A DNA stretch of 64,000 nt from Escherichia sp. ESNIH1 (GTDB lineage: Bacteria; Pseudomonadota; Gammaproteobacteria; Enterobacterales; Enterobacteriaceae). The stretch's first letter is position 1; every line of letters begins with the position of its first letter. The stretch is taken from the NCBI GenBank assembly GCA_002918705.1, contig PQKR01000009.1:62001-126000 (forward strand). Direction: 5' to 3'. The notes under the pieces were generated by a model. The model had not been told where the DNA came from. It searched no databases and saw nothing but the letters and a program-made list of their open reading frames with translations. The position numbers and the translations under genes are program-made. Of this stretch, positions 31,879 to 44,763 are shown piece by piece.

Positions 31879-32844
31879 TCATTCGCCTGAGCGGGGTAAA
31901 GTGACAATCACTTCACGCTTGCGCCAGCGTCCCCAGAGGCGGTGGCCTATGGCGGAATACATAGCGCCCGCAACCACGACAAACGCACCGAGATAACCTA
32001 AAAGGTTTAACATCGGTCTGGCGAAGACATCGGGCCAGGCCTGTGATAATAAATCTGAAAACAACAGCGTAAACAGCGGAGTCAGCGTGATTAATGCGCT
32101 CACCTGCGCTGCCTGCCAGCGCGCCATCGCCTCGGCGAGCGCGCCATACCCTACCAGCGTATTAAGGCCGCAGAAGATCAAGCAGGCTAGCTGCCAGTGG
32201 CTAAGCTGGGCTATTACGCCTGGCTCTGCCAGCGGCAGCAACGCTATTGTGCATAAAGTGTACAGCAAAAAGAGGATCTGCTGCGAGGCCAACCGGCGTA
32301 ATAATACCTTTTGCGCGACCCCATAGCTCACCCAGACTGCGGCGGCGCTGACGCCAAAAATCACACCCCAGGTGTAATCGGTTAGTCTGGTGAAGATCTC
32401 TATCAGGCTGGTGTTGAAAAACATCACCAGCCCGCAAAGCAGCATCATCGCCCCAATGACCTGGGTGCCGCGCATTTTCTCTTTGAGGATGAATACGCTG
32501 GCCACCATCATGCCCACCGGTGAGAGCTGTCCAATCACCTGGGAGGCCGTCGGGGTTAAATATTGTAGAGAAGAGCTGAAGAGAATGAAATTCCCGAACA
32601 GGCCCCCGGTGGCAATAGCCAGCAACACCAGCCAGCGGCGTTGGCGGAAAATACGCATCGGCGGCAGCTTGCCTTTGATAGCCAGAATCGACCCGAGACC
32701 TATAGCCGCCATTAAAAAGCGATAGAACACGATTGTGGGCGGTTCCATCACCTCCAGCACCTGCTTCATTGCGATTGGCAATGCGCCCCAGCACATGGCT
32801 GTCGTTAGCGCCAAAAGGATCCCAATGCCTGCCTGCTGCTTCAT
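31879..32844 (-). CDS. yhbE: YhbE, EamA/DMT-family inner-membrane transporter
   Basis: Ten hydrophobic segments arranged as two EamA repeats. Its 321 residues equal the E. coli length. It begins with MKQQAGIGILLALTTAMCWG, the usual DMT start with a conserved tryptophan. The substrate is unknown; family members export amino acids or metabolites. It lies between rpmA and obgE, 15 bases upstream of the latter, and is presumably cotranscribed. Confidence 0.93.
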   Translation of the reverse strand: MKQQAGIGILLALTTAMCWGALPIAMKQVLEVMEPPTIVFYRFLMAAIGLGSILAIKGKLPPMRIFRQRRWLVLLAIATGGLFGNFILFSSSLQYLTPTASQVIGQLSPVGMMVASVFILKEKMRGTQVIGAMMLLCGLVMFFNTSLIEIFTRLTDYTWGVIFGVSAAAVWVSYGVAQKVLLRRLASQQILFLLYTLCTIALLPLAEPGVIAQLSHWQLACLIFCGLNTLVGYGALAEAMARWQAAQVSALITLTPLFTLLFSDLLSQAWPDVFARPMLNLLGYLGAFVVVAGAMYSAIGHRLWGRWRKREVIVTLPRSGE

Positions 32845-32885
32845 TGCCCGTTTTCCCTACAAGAGATTTTCCGGACGTCGAATGT

Positions 32886-32915
32886 AAAAAGCCCCGCAAC
32901 GTGTTGCGGGGCTTT
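32886..32915 (-). terminator. Terminator after rpmA
   Basis: AAAGCCCCGCAAC/GTTGCGGGGCTTT stem (32888-32900 with 32903-32915), T-rich on the minus strand. It separates the ribosomal protein genes from yhbE-obgE, which need read-through or their own promoter. Confidence 0.88.
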
Positions 32916-32940
32916 CATCCGTTACCGGGACGCGAAAAAC

Positions 32941-33198
<258 letters not shown>

Positions 33199-33218
33199 TT
33201 AAATCTGCTCCCCTAGTC

Positions 33219-33566
<348 letters not shown>

Positions 33567-33790
33567 TCAGAGTGCGCTATAAATATTCACAATAGGGCGC
33601 GAATATTACGCAAAACGCGAGGCTTTGACAAGTGCGATCGTCAATAGACGAAGAAAAAAAACACAACGTGCACGGTGACGTTTATCTGGCGCGTTTTTTC
33701 AGTACAATCAACAATACTATAGCTAACCCGTAACCCTTTGTTATCCCATTTTGACAGGTGATAAACAGGACTTTAAGCCCGGCTTTTGCG

Positions 33791-34762
33791 ATGAATTTAG
33801 AAAAAATCAATGAGTTAACCGCGCAAGATATGGCGGGTGTCAATGCGACAATACTGCAACAGCTCGACTCGGACGTGCAGCTGATCAACCAGCTGGGGTA
33901 TTACATTGTCAGCGGCGGCGGCAAACGTATCCGTCCAATGATCGCCGTGCTGGCCGCTCGCGCCGTCGGCTATGAGGGGAATGCCCACGTCACTATCGCG
34001 GCGCTAATTGAATTTATCCACACCGCGACGCTGCTCCATGATGACGTGGTGGATGAATCGGATATGCGCCGGGGCAAAGCCACTGCTAACGCGGCGTTTG
34101 GCAACGCTGCCAGCGTGCTGGTGGGTGATTTTATCTATACCCGCTCCTTCCAGATGATGACCAGTCTCGGCTCGCTCAGGGTGCTGGAGGTGATGTCGGA
34201 AGCGGTGAACGTAATTGCTGAAGGCGAAGTCCTGCAGCTGATGAACGTTAACGACCCCAATATCACCGAAGAGAACTACATGCGGGTCATCTACAGCAAA
34301 ACCGCACGTCTGTTCGAGGCCGCCTCCCAGTGCTCAGGCATTCTGGCAGGCTGTAGCGAGGCGCAAGAGAAAGGCCTGCAGGATTATGGGCGCTATTTGG
34401 GTACTGCCTTCCAGCTTATTGACGACCTGCTGGACTACAGCGCCGATGGCGAAACGCTGGGTAAAAACGTTGGCGACGATCTCAACGAAGGCAAACCTAC
34501 CCTGCCGCTGCTGCACGCCATGCGTCACGGTACGCCAGAGCAGGCGCAGATGATCCGTGAAGCCATTGAGCAGGGCAACGGCCGCCACCTGCTGACGCCC
34601 GTGCTGGAGGCGATGGCCGCCTGCGGCTCGCTTGAGTGGACGCGCCAGCGGGCAGAAGAGGAGGCGGATAAAGCCATTGCTGCGCTTCAGGTACTGCCGG
34701 ACTCTCCGTGGCGTGAGGCGCTGATTGGCCTGGCGCACATCGCGGTCCAGCGCGATCGCTGA
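33791..34762 (+). CDS. ispB: IspB, octaprenyl diphosphate synthase
   Basis: Makes the C40 side chain of ubiquinone and menaquinone from FPP and IPP; essential in E. coli. It is a trans-prenyltransferase with the first aspartate-rich motif HDDVVD (Asp84/85/88) and the second in QLIDDLLDY. Start at 33791 gives MNLEKINEL and 323 residues, the E. coli length. An in-frame ATG at 33758 would add 11 residues. Confidence 0.98.
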   Translation: MNLEKINELTAQDMAGVNATILQQLDSDVQLINQLGYYIVSGGGKRIRPMIAVLAARAVGYEGNAHVTIAALIEFIHTATLLHDDVVDESDMRRGKATANAAFGNAASVLVGDFIYTRSFQMMTSLGSLRVLEVMSEAVNVIAEGEVLQLMNVNDPNITEENYMRVIYSKTARLFEAASQCSGILAGCSEAQEKGLQDYGRYLGTAFQLIDDLLDYSADGETLGKNVGDDLNEGKPTLPLLHAMRHGTPEQAQMIREAIEQGNGRHLLTPVLEAMAACGSLEWTRQRAEEEADKAIAALQVLPDSPWREALIGLAHIAVQRDR

Positions 34763-34770
34763 TCCCCACA

Positions 34771-34797
34771 CTCCCGCGTTACGGCGCGGGATTATTC
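34771..34797 (+). terminator. Possible ispB terminator
   Basis: TCCCGCG/CGCGGGA stem (34772-34778 with 34785-34791) followed by TTATTCC. The T run is weak, so confidence is modest. The rest of 34798-34972 is AT-rich and probably holds the sfsB promoter. Confidence 0.5.
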
Positions 34798-34972
34798 CAA
34801 AAAGTTCCAATAATCACTTTCTAAAAAATCCAGTAACACCATAGGATTATCCCTGGCAAATTCCTAAATCGCTCTCTTTTATAAGAACTTATTAGAGCCT
34901 AAGCTCCCCAAGAGATATGATAGGCCCGTGCACCGTTTAGCGCAGTGCTTATCGCAATTACAGGGAGGAAAT

Positions 34973-35257
34973 ATGGAACAGAAACTGATTGACTGGCACC
35001 CAGCCGATATCATTGCCGCGCTACGCAAAAAAGGAACCTCAATGGCGGCAGAGTCACGTAAGAGTGGCCTGAGTTCATCAACGCTGGCAAACGTGCTGAC
35101 GCGTCCGTGGCCGAAGGGGGAGATGATTATCGCCAGGGCGATTGAGACGGATCCGTGGGTGATCTGGCCCTCGCGCTATCACGATCCTGTTACCCATGAG
35201 TTTATCGACCGATCCAAGCTGATCCGCAAGGAGAGACGAAAACACGCTAAAGGATAA
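34973..35257 (+). CDS. sfsB: SfsB (Nlp), Ner-like DNA-binding regulator
   Basis: Small helix-turn-helix protein of the Ner/Nlp family; E. coli Nlp/SfsB activates maltose genes in crp* backgrounds. Its 94 residues compare with about 92 in E. coli. The HTH lies around ALRKKGTSMAAESRKSGLSSSTLANVL, and the family pattern RPWPKGEMIIARAIETDPWVIWPSRY follows. Start at 34973 sits behind CAGGGAGGAAAT; an ATG at 34928 is less well placed. The tail is basic. It converges with murA. Confidence 0.93.
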   Translation: MEQKLIDWHPADIIAALRKKGTSMAAESRKSGLSSSTLANVLTRPWPKGEMIIARAIETDPWVIWPSRYHDPVTHEFIDRSKLIRKERRKHAKG

Positions 35258-35280
35258 AAATCGTTAATTCGGCAAGCCAA

Positions 35281-35305
35281 CCCCCTTCTCCTTTCGGCAA
35301 GGGGG
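35281..35305. terminator. Hairpin between convergent sfsB and murA
   Basis: CCCCCTT/AAGGGGG stem of 7 bp with an 11-base loop (35281-35287 with 35299-35305). There is no long T run on either side. It is probably a shared 3' end structure. Confidence 0.5.
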
Positions 35306-35322
35306 CTGCCTTCCATTAAGCC

Positions 35323-36582
<1,260 letters not shown>

Positions 36583-36635
36583 TCATCTCTTCTCTGTTAA
36601 GAATTCATACGTACTGCCGGTCAACGACCGCCAGC

Positions 36636-36890
36636 TCAAAAACCGTTAAGTTTACGATCGCGCGCCCACTCAGCAGGCGTATAGGCTTTGATCGACAGGG
36701 CGTGGATGCGGTTGTCCGCGATATACTCCATCAGCGGCGCATAGACGGCCTGCTGCTTCTTCACGCGACTCATGTCGGCAAAAATTTCACCCACCGCAAT
36801 AACCTGAAAGTGACTGCCATCGCCGCTAACGTGGGCTTCCTGCAGGGAGAGTGCGTTCATCAGCACGGTCTGGATTTCATGATTTTCCAT
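36636..36890 (-). CDS. ibaG: IbaG, BolA-family protein
   Basis: Small BolA-like protein that partners with monothiol glutaredoxins in iron-sulfur handling and is linked to acid resistance and envelope integrity. Its 84 residues, [20 protein letters not shown] onward, include the family segments [15 protein letters not shown] and [12 protein letters not shown]. It lies between the mla operon and murA, as in E. coli. Confidence 0.96.
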   Translation of the reverse strand: MENHEIQTVLMNALSLQEAHVSGDGSHFQVIAVGEIFADMSRVKKQQAVYAPLMEYIADNRIHALSIKAYTPAEWARDRKLNGF

Positions 36891-36957
36891 GGGCTTTAAT
36901 TCATCTGGTAGTGAAAACAGTCCAACATCTTAGAGGAAAGTGGCGCTGTCTTAAATA

Positions 36958-36991
36958 AGCAAAAAGCCTCGCTTATCAATCAAGCGAGGCT
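36958..36991 (-). terminator. Terminator after mlaB
   Basis: AGCCTCGCTT/AAGCGAGGCT stem of 10 bp with a 7-base loop (36965-36974 with 36982-36991). On the minus strand TTTTTGC follows. It ends the mla transcript before ibaG. Confidence 0.88.
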
Positions 36992-37015
36992 ATGAGTAGT
37001 AACGTACTGAAAATA

Positions 37016-37309
37016 TTAGTGTGGCAGCGCATCGGCGGGGAGGTTATAGAGCTGCGCCAGGGTGCGGACCTTGTCGCTAACGCCCTCGAGTACCACCGTG
37101 CGCCCCTGTTTCCTGGCAAATGCGACCAGGTGAACCAGCAGGGCAACGCCGGCAGTGTCGACGCGGGCGACCCCGGTCAGGTCAATCACGTCAACGCCGT
37201 TCAGCGCCTGTGCCCTCGCCTCCCACAGCTCGTTCAATACGTCCTGATCCAGCTCTCCCTGGAGAGCCAGCCGCTCGCCATCGCGCGTCCAGCGTAGCTG
37301 GTCAGCCAT
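37016..37309 (-). CDS. mlaB: MlaB, STAS-domain subunit of the Mla ABC complex
   Basis: Cytoplasmic STAS protein that binds MlaF and is needed for complex assembly. Its 97 residues match E. coli in length. The STAS core is visible as ALNGVDVIDLTGVARVDTAGVALLVHL with the conserved Thr/Ser region. The start at 37309 (MADQLRW) overlaps the mlaC stop (TAATG), so translation is coupled; the longer frame to 37405 lies inside mlaC. It is the last mla gene. Confidence 0.95.
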   Translation of the reverse strand: MADQLRWTRDGERLALQGELDQDVLNELWEARAQALNGVDVIDLTGVARVDTAGVALLVHLVAFARKQGRTVVLEGVSDKVRTLAQLYNLPADALPH

Positions 37310-37944
37310 TATTTCTTCTCGTCCAGGGTGATTTTCTGCTGCGAGATAGATTTCAGCTGGGCGGTAAGACCATCGATACCTTTGGTACGCAGCAGGTCGC
37401 TCCACTCATTCTGTTTGGTGGTGATCATGCTGATGCCTTCGGCAATCATGTCATAGGCCTGCCAGTTGCCGGTCTGGCTGTTCTTACGCCACTGGAAGTC
37501 CAGGCGTACCGGTGGACGGCCGTTTGGATCGTTGATGGTGACGCGAATCGGGACGATGGTGGCGCTACCCAGCGGCTGCTCCGGCGCAATCTGGTAGGTC
37601 TGGCCGTTATACATTGCCAGCGCCTGGCCGTAGGCCTGCTTCAGGTATTCACGGAATGCAGCGAAGTAGGCATCACGCTGGGCAGGCGTTGCCTCTTTGT
37701 AGTAGCGGCCCAGCACCAGCGCCCCGGCGTATTTCACCTGCACGTAGGGCAGCAGTTCTTGATCAACGACCTCACGCAGGTAGTCAGGGTTAGCACGGAT
37801 TTTCGGTTGCTCGGTTTTAAGGCGATCGAAGGTCTTTTGCGCCGCTTCCTGCATCAGCTTGTACGGGTTGCTCTGGTCAGCGGCGGTCGCTGCCGTCAGC
37901 GGAGCAATAGCCAGTACGGCAATCATTAACAGTCGTTTAAACAT
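37309..37944 (-). CDS. mlaC: MlaC, periplasmic phospholipid-binding protein
   Basis: Ferries phospholipids between the outer-membrane MlaA-OmpC complex and the inner-membrane MlaFEDB. The signal peptide is about 21 residues ([20 protein letters not shown], then A). The Tol_Tol_Ttg2 domain follows, including [21 protein letters not shown]. Its 211 residues equal the E. coli length. It lies 13 bases after mlaD. Confidence 0.97.
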   Translation of the reverse strand: MFKRLLMIAVLAIAPLTAATAADQSNPYKLMQEAAQKTFDRLKTEQPKIRANPDYLREVVDQELLPYVQVKYAGALVLGRYYKEATPAQRDAYFAAFREYLKQAYGQALAMYNGQTYQIAPEQPLGSATIVPIRVTINDPNGRPPVRLDFQWRKNSQTGNWQAYDMIAEGISMITTKQNEWSDLLRTKGIDGLTAQLKSISQQKITLDEKK

Positions 37945-37957
37945 GCGTCACTTCTCC

Positions 37958-38512
37958 TCATGGATTCGTCGGGGTGGCGGACGGTGCAGCTTGAGTATCG
38001 GCAGCGCCCGGCGCTGGCGCATCACCTGAACTCTTATTGTCGCTACCTTTGCTGTTGTAAAGGAATTGTCCGATCAGGTCCTCCAGTACCATTGCGGACT
38101 TGGTATCCTGAATAGTGCTGCCGTCTTTAAGCATAGAACTTCCCAGCTCAGGATCGTCAAACCCGACGTTAAGCGCCAGGTACTGCTCGCCCAGCAGGCC
38201 CGAGGTACGAATGGCCAGCGAGCTGGTGTCCGGGATCTGGTTGTAACGCTCTTCAATATCCAGCGACACGCGCGGCAGATAGGTTTTAGGATCAAGCTCA
38301 ATATCGCCCACGCGCCCAATCACTACGCCGCCGATGCGCACCGGCGAATGCACCTTTAACCCACCGATGTTGTCGAAGGTGGCGGTAACGCGGTAGGTAG
38401 GCTCCGTGCGCATAGAGGCGACATCCGCCGCCTTCAGGCAGATAAAGAGCGCTGCCAGCAGGGCAATCAGAAGAAAAATACCCACCCAAATTTCTGTTTT
38501 TTTCGTTTGCAT
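37958..38512 (-). CDS. mlaD: MlaD, MCE-domain membrane subunit
   Basis: Forms the periplasmic hexameric MCE ring above MlaE. It has one N-terminal transmembrane helix (residues 7-26), the MCE domain with FDNIGGLKVHSPVRIGGVVIG, and a low-complexity Ser/Ala/Pro-rich tail. Its 184 residues compare with 183 in E. coli. It starts 4 bases after mlaE ends. Confidence 0.97.
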   Translation of the reverse strand: MQTKKTEIWVGIFLLIALLAALFICLKAADVASMRTEPTYRVTATFDNIGGLKVHSPVRIGGVVIGRVGDIELDPKTYLPRVSLDIEERYNQIPDTSSLAIRTSGLLGEQYLALNVGFDDPELGSSMLKDGSTIQDTKSAMVLEDLIGQFLYNSKGSDNKSSGDAPAPGAADTQAAPSATPTNP

Positions 38513-38516
38513 CTAC

Positions 38517-40119
<1,603 letters not shown>

Positions 40120-40343
40120 TTACTTTTCCTTCTGCCTTATGAGGTGTAACCGCGGCGCGTCATTGCGCCTGGTCACGATATTTTTACAGAATATTGGCTG
40201 CATAGGTTAGCTAAAGCTGGCATTTGTTTTACTTTTAAGCCGCTTAAAGTCAAAATTAGGACTCGCTGTGTCTAACCGATCCTCTTCTCGCCTGGCGATC
40301 GCTGACTGCGGACCGGCGATTATACCTGAAGAAAGGACTTTAG

Positions 40344-41309
40344 ATGCTTTTAGCGATGGCGCTGTTAATTATTGGTTTACTTTTGGTGGTCTACAGTGCC
40401 GATCGTCTGGTGTTTGCCGCATCTATTCTCTGTCGGAGCGTCGGGATCCCGCCGCTGATCATCGGTATGACGGTGGTCACCATCGGCACCTCCCTGCCAG
40501 AAATCATTGTCTCAGTGGCCGCCTCCCTGCATGGGCAGATGGATTTAGCGATTGGCACGGCGCTGGGCTCTAATACTGTCAATATTCTGCTGATCCTCGG
40601 TCTGGCCGCCCTGTTCCATCCATTTACCGTACATTCTGATATTCTGCGTCGCGAAATCCCGCTAATGTTGATCGTTAGCGCGCTGGCCGGCGTGGTGCTG
40701 TACGATGGCCAGCTTAGCCGGGCGGACGGCCTCTTTTTACTGCTGTTAGCCGTGCTCTGGCTGGTATTCATTGTTAAGATTGGCCGCCAGGGCAACGATA
40801 GCCTGACGCGGGAGCAGCTGGCAGAGCTGCCCCGGGAAGGTAGCCTGTCGGTGGCGTTTCTCTGGCTGGGCGTCGCGCTTATCGTTATGCCGATGGCAAC
40901 CCGCATGGTGATTGATAACGCCACGGTGCTGGCCAACGTGCTGGGGATGAGCGAGCTGACCATTGGCCTGACGGTCATTGCCATTGGCACCAGCCTGCCG
41001 GAGCTGGCCACCGCTATCGCCGGGGCACGGAAAGGCGAAGATGATATCGCCATCGGTAATATTATCGGCTCCAGCATTATTAATATCGCCATTGTACTGG
41101 GCCTGCCCGCGCTGATTGTACCTGGCTCCTTTAATCCGCTGGCCTTTACGCGCGACTACGGCGTGATGCTGGTGGTCAGCGTTATCTTTGCCCTGCTGTG
41201 CTGGCGTCGGCAGCGCCAGACGGGCAGAGGCGCAGGGGCGCTGTTACTGGGCGGTTTTATTATATGGATGGCGATGCTCTACTGGCTATCGCCGTATATC
41301 ACTGAATAA
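40344..41309 (+). CDS. yrbG: YrbG, CaCA-family Na+/Ca2+ exchanger-like protein
   Basis: Inner-membrane cation/calcium antiporter with two inverted Na_Ca_ex repeats. The alpha-repeats are visible as VVTIGTSLPEIIVSVAAS...GTALGSNTVNILLILGL and VIAIGTSLPELATAIAGA...GNIIGSSIINIAIVLGL. Its 321 residues compare with 325 in E. coli. The physiological role is unsettled. Start at 40344 follows GAAGAAAGGAC. It is first of the yrbG-kdsD-kdsC-lpt-rpoN cluster. Confidence 0.95.
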   Translation: MLLAMALLIIGLLLVVYSADRLVFAASILCRSVGIPPLIIGMTVVTIGTSLPEIIVSVAASLHGQMDLAIGTALGSNTVNILLILGLAALFHPFTVHSDILRREIPLMLIVSALAGVVLYDGQLSRADGLFLLLLAVLWLVFIVKIGRQGNDSLTREQLAELPREGSLSVAFLWLGVALIVMPMATRMVIDNATVLANVLGMSELTIGLTVIAIGTSLPELATAIAGARKGEDDIAIGNIIGSSIINIAIVLGLPALIVPGSFNPLAFTRDYGVMLVVSVIFALLCWRRQRQTGRGAGALLLGGFIIWMAMLYWLSPYITE

Positions 41310-41322
41310 TCGGAAACCTATT

Positions 41323-42309
41323 ATGTCGCACATAGATTTGCCGCCGGGCTTTGACTTTCAACAGGCAGGCAGGGATGTTCTGACCATTGAACGTGAAGGC
41401 CTGGCCGAGCTTGACCGCTATATCAACGAGGACTTTACCGAAGCTTGCGAAAAGATGTTCTACTGCGCCGGTAAAGTGGTGGTGATGGGCATGGGCAAAT
41501 CTGGCCATATCGGGCGTAAAATGGCGGCGACCTTTGCCAGCACCGGCACGCCGTCGTTTTTTGTTCATCCTGGCGAGGCCGCCCACGGCGATCTCGGCAT
41601 GGTTGCGCCGCAGGATATCGTGATCGCCCTGTCAAACTCCGGTGAATCTAACGAAATCCTTGCGCTTATTCCGGTGCTGAAACGTCTGCAGGTACCGTTA
41701 ATCTGCGTTACCAGCCGTCCGGAGAGCAGCATGGCGCGGGCGGCAGATATTCATCTGTGCGTTAAAGTACCGCGTGAAGCCTGCCCGCTGGGGCTGGCAC
41801 CCACCTCCAGCACCACGGCGGCGCTGGTGATGGGCGACGCGCTGGCGGTAGCGCTGCTGAAGGCGCGCGGCTTTACGGCCGAGGACTTTGCCCTCTCCCA
41901 CCCCGGCGGCGCGCTCGGACGCAAACTGCTGCTGCGGGTGAACGATATTATGCACACCGGAGATGAGATCCCCCACGTTAGCAAAGACGCGTCCCTGCGC
42001 GACGCGCTGCTGGAGATCACCCGTAAAAATCTGGGGATGACGGTGGTGTGCGACGATCTGATGAAGATTGAAGGCATCTTCACCGATGGCGACCTGCGCC
42101 GCGTGTTTGATATGGGTGCCGACGTGAGAAACTTAGGTATCGCGGACGTCATGACTCCCGGCGGCATTCGCGTTCGCGCAGGTACGCTGGCGGTTGACGT
42201 CCTGAATTTGATGCAGTCCCGCCACATTACGGCGGTGATGGTAGCCGATGGCGACCAGTTGCTGGGTGTGGTACATATGCACGATCTGCTGCGTGCGGGC
42301 GTGGTGTAA
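41323..42309 (+). CDS. kdsD: KdsD, D-arabinose-5-phosphate isomerase
   Basis: Converts ribulose-5-P to arabinose-5-P, the first Kdo-specific step in LPS synthesis. It has a SIS domain with GMGKSGHIGRK and SNSGESNE, followed by two CBS domains (ending HITAVMVADGDQLLGVVHMHDLL). Start at 41323 gives MSHIDLPPGF and 328 residues, the E. coli length; the frame running back into yrbG is not used. It lies 13 bases after yrbG. Confidence 0.97.
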   Translation: MSHIDLPPGFDFQQAGRDVLTIEREGLAELDRYINEDFTEACEKMFYCAGKVVVMGMGKSGHIGRKMAATFASTGTPSFFVHPGEAAHGDLGMVAPQDIVIALSNSGESNEILALIPVLKRLQVPLICVTSRPESSMARAADIHLCVKVPREACPLGLAPTSSTTAALVMGDALAVALLKARGFTAEDFALSHPGGALGRKLLLRVNDIMHTGDEIPHVSKDASLRDALLEITRKNLGMTVVCDDLMKIEGIFTDGDLRRVFDMGADVRNLGIADVMTPGGIRVRAGTLAVDVLNLMQSRHITAVMVADGDQLLGVVHMHDLLRAGVV

Positions 42310-42322
42310 AAAGGATACGAGA

Positions 42323-42889
42323 ATGAGTAATGCTGGTGCGTCACTGGCGACCTGCTACGGGCCGGTCAGTACGCAAGTGATAGCGAAGGCGGAGAAGATC
42401 CGCCTGCTGATCCTGGACGTCGATGGCGTAATGTCTGACGGCCTGATTTTTATGGGTAATAATGGTGAAGAGCTGAAAGCGTTCAACGTGCGCGACGGCT
42501 ACGGCATCCGCTGCGCGTTGACCTCGGGCATTGAGGTAGCGATTATTACCGGCCGCAAGGCTAAACTGCTGGAAGACCGCTGCGCTACGCTGGGGATCAC
42601 GCACCTCTATCAGGGGCAGTCTGACAAATTGATTGCCTACCGGGAGCTGCTCACCACCCTCGCCGTGGATGCCGATGAGGTTGCCTACGTGGGTGACGAC
42701 CTTATCGACTGGCCGGTGATGGCGGAAGTGGGTTTAAGCGTGGCCGTGGCCGATGCGCATCCGCTGCTGCTGCCGCGCGCAGACTACGTTACGCATATTC
42801 AGGGTGGACGCGGCGCGGTACGGGAAGTCTGCGACCTGCTGCTGCTGGCGCAGGGCAAACTGGAAGAGGCCAAAGGGCAATCGATATGA
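42323..42889 (+). CDS. kdsC: KdsC, Kdo-8-phosphate phosphatase
   Basis: Removes phosphate from Kdo-8-P to give free Kdo. It is a HAD-superfamily C0-type enzyme with the nucleophile motif LLILDVDGVMSDG, IITGRKA and GDDLIDWP. At 188 residues it matches E. coli. It starts 13 bases after kdsD, and its TGA overlaps the lptC start by four bases (ATGA). Confidence 0.97.
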   Translation: MSNAGASLATCYGPVSTQVIAKAEKIRLLILDVDGVMSDGLIFMGNNGEELKAFNVRDGYGIRCALTSGIEVAIITGRKAKLLEDRCATLGITHLYQGQSDKLIAYRELLTTLAVDADEVAYVGDDLIDWPVMAEVGLSVAVADAHPLLLPRADYVTHIQGGRGAVREVCDLLLLAQGKLEEAKGQSI

Positions 42890-43461
42890 GTAAAACCAGA
42901 CGTTGGGTTATCATTCTGCTATCGCTGGCGGTGCTGGTATTGATTGGCATCAACCTGACCGATCGGGACGATGACAGCGAGGTGGTGATCAATAATAGCG
43001 ATCCGACCTACCGCAGCGAGCATACCGATACCGTGGTCTATAGCCCGGAAGGGGCGCTGAACTATCGCCTGATTGCCCAGCACGTTGAGTACTTTTCTGA
43101 CCAGGCGGTGTCATGGTTTACACAGCCGGTATTAACGACCTTTGACGAAAATAAAGTGCCGACCTGGTCGATTAGGTCAGATAAAGCCAAACTGACTGAT
43201 GACCGTATGCTGTATCTTTATGGACATGTTGAGGTCAATGCCCTGACAGCAGAGTCCCAACTGCGGAAAATTACGACGGATAACGCTCAGATTAACCTGA
43301 TCACTCAGGATGTTACCTCGAACGATCTGGTCACGTTATACGGTACAACATTTAATTCCAGCGGCCTGAAAATGCGCGGCAACTTACGCAGCAAAAACGC
43401 CGAGCTGATTGAAAAGGTTAGAACCTCCTATGAAATTCAAAATAAACAAACTCAGCCTTAA
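42886..43461 (+). CDS. lptC: LptC, LPS transport bitopic subunit
   Basis: Inner-membrane protein that receives LPS from LptB2FG and passes it to LptA. It has a single N-terminal transmembrane helix (about 6-24) and a periplasmic beta-jellyroll. Its 191 residues equal the E. coli length. The start overlaps kdsC by 4 bases, and the 3' end overlaps lptA by 32 bases, indicating tight coupling. Confidence 0.97.
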   Translation: MSKTRRWVIILLSLAVLVLIGINLTDRDDDSEVVINNSDPTYRSEHTDTVVYSPEGALNYRLIAQHVEYFSDQAVSWFTQPVLTTFDENKVPTWSIRSDKAKLTDDRMLYLYGHVEVNALTAESQLRKITTDNAQINLITQDVTSNDLVTLYGTTFNSSGLKMRGNLRSKNAELIEKVRTSYEIQNKQTQP

Positions 43462-43984
43462 TCTTGCGCTTGCCAGCGTACTTCTGGCCGCGTCTGTCCC
43501 GGCGCTGGCGGTGACCGGCGATACCGATCAGCCGATCCATATTGAATCTGACCAGCAGTCTCTGGACATGCAGGGCAACGTGGTCACCTTCACCGGCAAC
43601 GTGGTGGTGACTCAGGGCACGATTAAGATCAATGCCGATAAAGTGGTTGTTACCCGTCCGGGCGGCGAGCAGGGCAAAGAGATCATTGACGGCTACGGCA
43701 ACCCGGCCACCTTCTACCAGATGCAGGATAACGGTAAGCCGGTGCAGGGTCATGCTGGGCAGCTGCACTACGAGCTGCAAAATGACTTCGTCGTGCTGAC
43801 CGGCAATGCCTTCCTTGAGCAGCAGGATAGCAATATCAACGGTGACAAGATTACCTATCTGGTCAAAGAGCAAAAAATGCAGGCGTTTAGCGAAAAAGGC
43901 AAGCGCGTGACCACCGTCCTGGTTCCGTCTCAGCTGCAGGACAAAGGCAATAAACCGGCACCGGCACAGAAGAAGAGTAACTAA
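43430..43984 (+). CDS. lptA: LptA, periplasmic LPS bridge protein
   Basis: Oligomerises to form the LPS-carrying bridge across the periplasm. The signal peptide is about 27 residues, ending VPALA. The OstA/LptA beta-jellyroll contains QPIHIESDQQSLDMQGNV and ATFYQMQDNGKPVQGHAGQL. Its 184 residues compare with 185 in E. coli. The start lies inside the end of lptC, behind GAACCTCCT. E. coli has sigma-E-responsive promoters upstream of lptA; I did not resolve them here. Confidence 0.97.
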   Translation: MKFKINKLSLNLALASVLLAASVPALAVTGDTDQPIHIESDQQSLDMQGNVVTFTGNVVVTQGTIKINADKVVVTRPGGEQGKEIIDGYGNPATFYQMQDNGKPVQGHAGQLHYELQNDFVVLTGNAFLEQQDSNINGDKITYLVKEQKMQAFSEKGKRVTTVLVPSQLQDKGNKPAPAQKKSN

Positions 43985-43990
43985 TTCGTT

Positions 43991-44716
43991 ATGGCAACGT
44001 TAACTGCAAAAAATCTTGCTAAAGCCTATAAAGGCCGCCGCGTGGTCGAGGATGTCAGCCTGACCGTTAACTCTGGCGAAATTGTGGGCCTGCTTGGCCC
44101 TAACGGGGCGGGTAAAACCACCACGTTTTACATGGTCGTTGGCATTGTCTCCCGCGACGCGGGCAATATCATTATTGATGACGAAGATATTAGCCTGCTG
44201 CCGCTGCACGCCCGCGCGCGCCGTGGTATCGGCTATCTGCCGCAGGAGGCCTCCATTTTCCGCCGCCTGAGCGTGTATGATAACCTGATGGCAGTACTGC
44301 AAATTCGTGACGATCTCTCCTCGGAACAGCGTGAAGACCGCGCCAATGAGCTAATGGAAGAGTTTCACATCGAGCACCTGCGCGACAGCCTCGGCCAGGC
44401 TCTCTCCGGCGGCGAGCGCCGTCGCGTTGAGATCGCCCGCGCGCTGGCGGCAAATCCTAAATTTATCCTGCTGGATGAACCCTTTGCCGGCGTTGACCCC
44501 ATCTCGGTTATCGACATTAAGCGCATCATTGAGCACCTGCGCGACAGCGGGCTCGGCGTGCTGATCACCGACCACAACGTGCGTGAGACGCTGGCCGTGT
44601 GCGAGCGCGCCTACATCGTCAGCCAGGGCCATCTGATTGCCCACGGCACGCCGCAGCAAATCCTTGAAGACGAACAGGTTAAACGCGTATATCTTGGGGA
44701 AGACTTCAGACTCTGA
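43991..44716 (+). CDS. lptB: LptB, LPS export ATPase
   Basis: ABC ATPase powering LPS extraction with LptFG. It has Walker [10 protein letters not shown], signature [15 protein letters not shown], Walker [14 protein letters not shown] and switch His in ITDHNV. Its 241 residues equal the E. coli length. It starts 6 bases after lptA and is followed by rpoN. Confidence 0.98.
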   Translation: MATLTAKNLAKAYKGRRVVEDVSLTVNSGEIVGLLGPNGAGKTTTFYMVVGIVSRDAGNIIIDDEDISLLPLHARARRGIGYLPQEASIFRRLSVYDNLMAVLQIRDDLSSEQREDRANELMEEFHIEHLRDSLGQALSGGERRRVEIARALAANPKFILLDEPFAGVDPISVIDIKRIIEHLRDSGLGVLITDHNVRETLAVCERAYIVSQGHLIAHGTPQQILEDEQVKRVYLGEDFRL

Positions 44717-44763
44717 TAGGGTTAGTTACTGTAATGTTTTAGCGGGAGAGAAGTGCTCTGAAC

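Noticed and set aside
37310-37405. 32-codon upstream extension of mlaB
   Set aside because: It lies within mlaC. The TAATG overlap start gives the family length of 97.
41188-41322. 45-codon upstream extension of kdsD inside yrbG
   Set aside because: It overlaps yrbG in another frame. The start at 41323 matches homologues and sits just after the yrbG stop.
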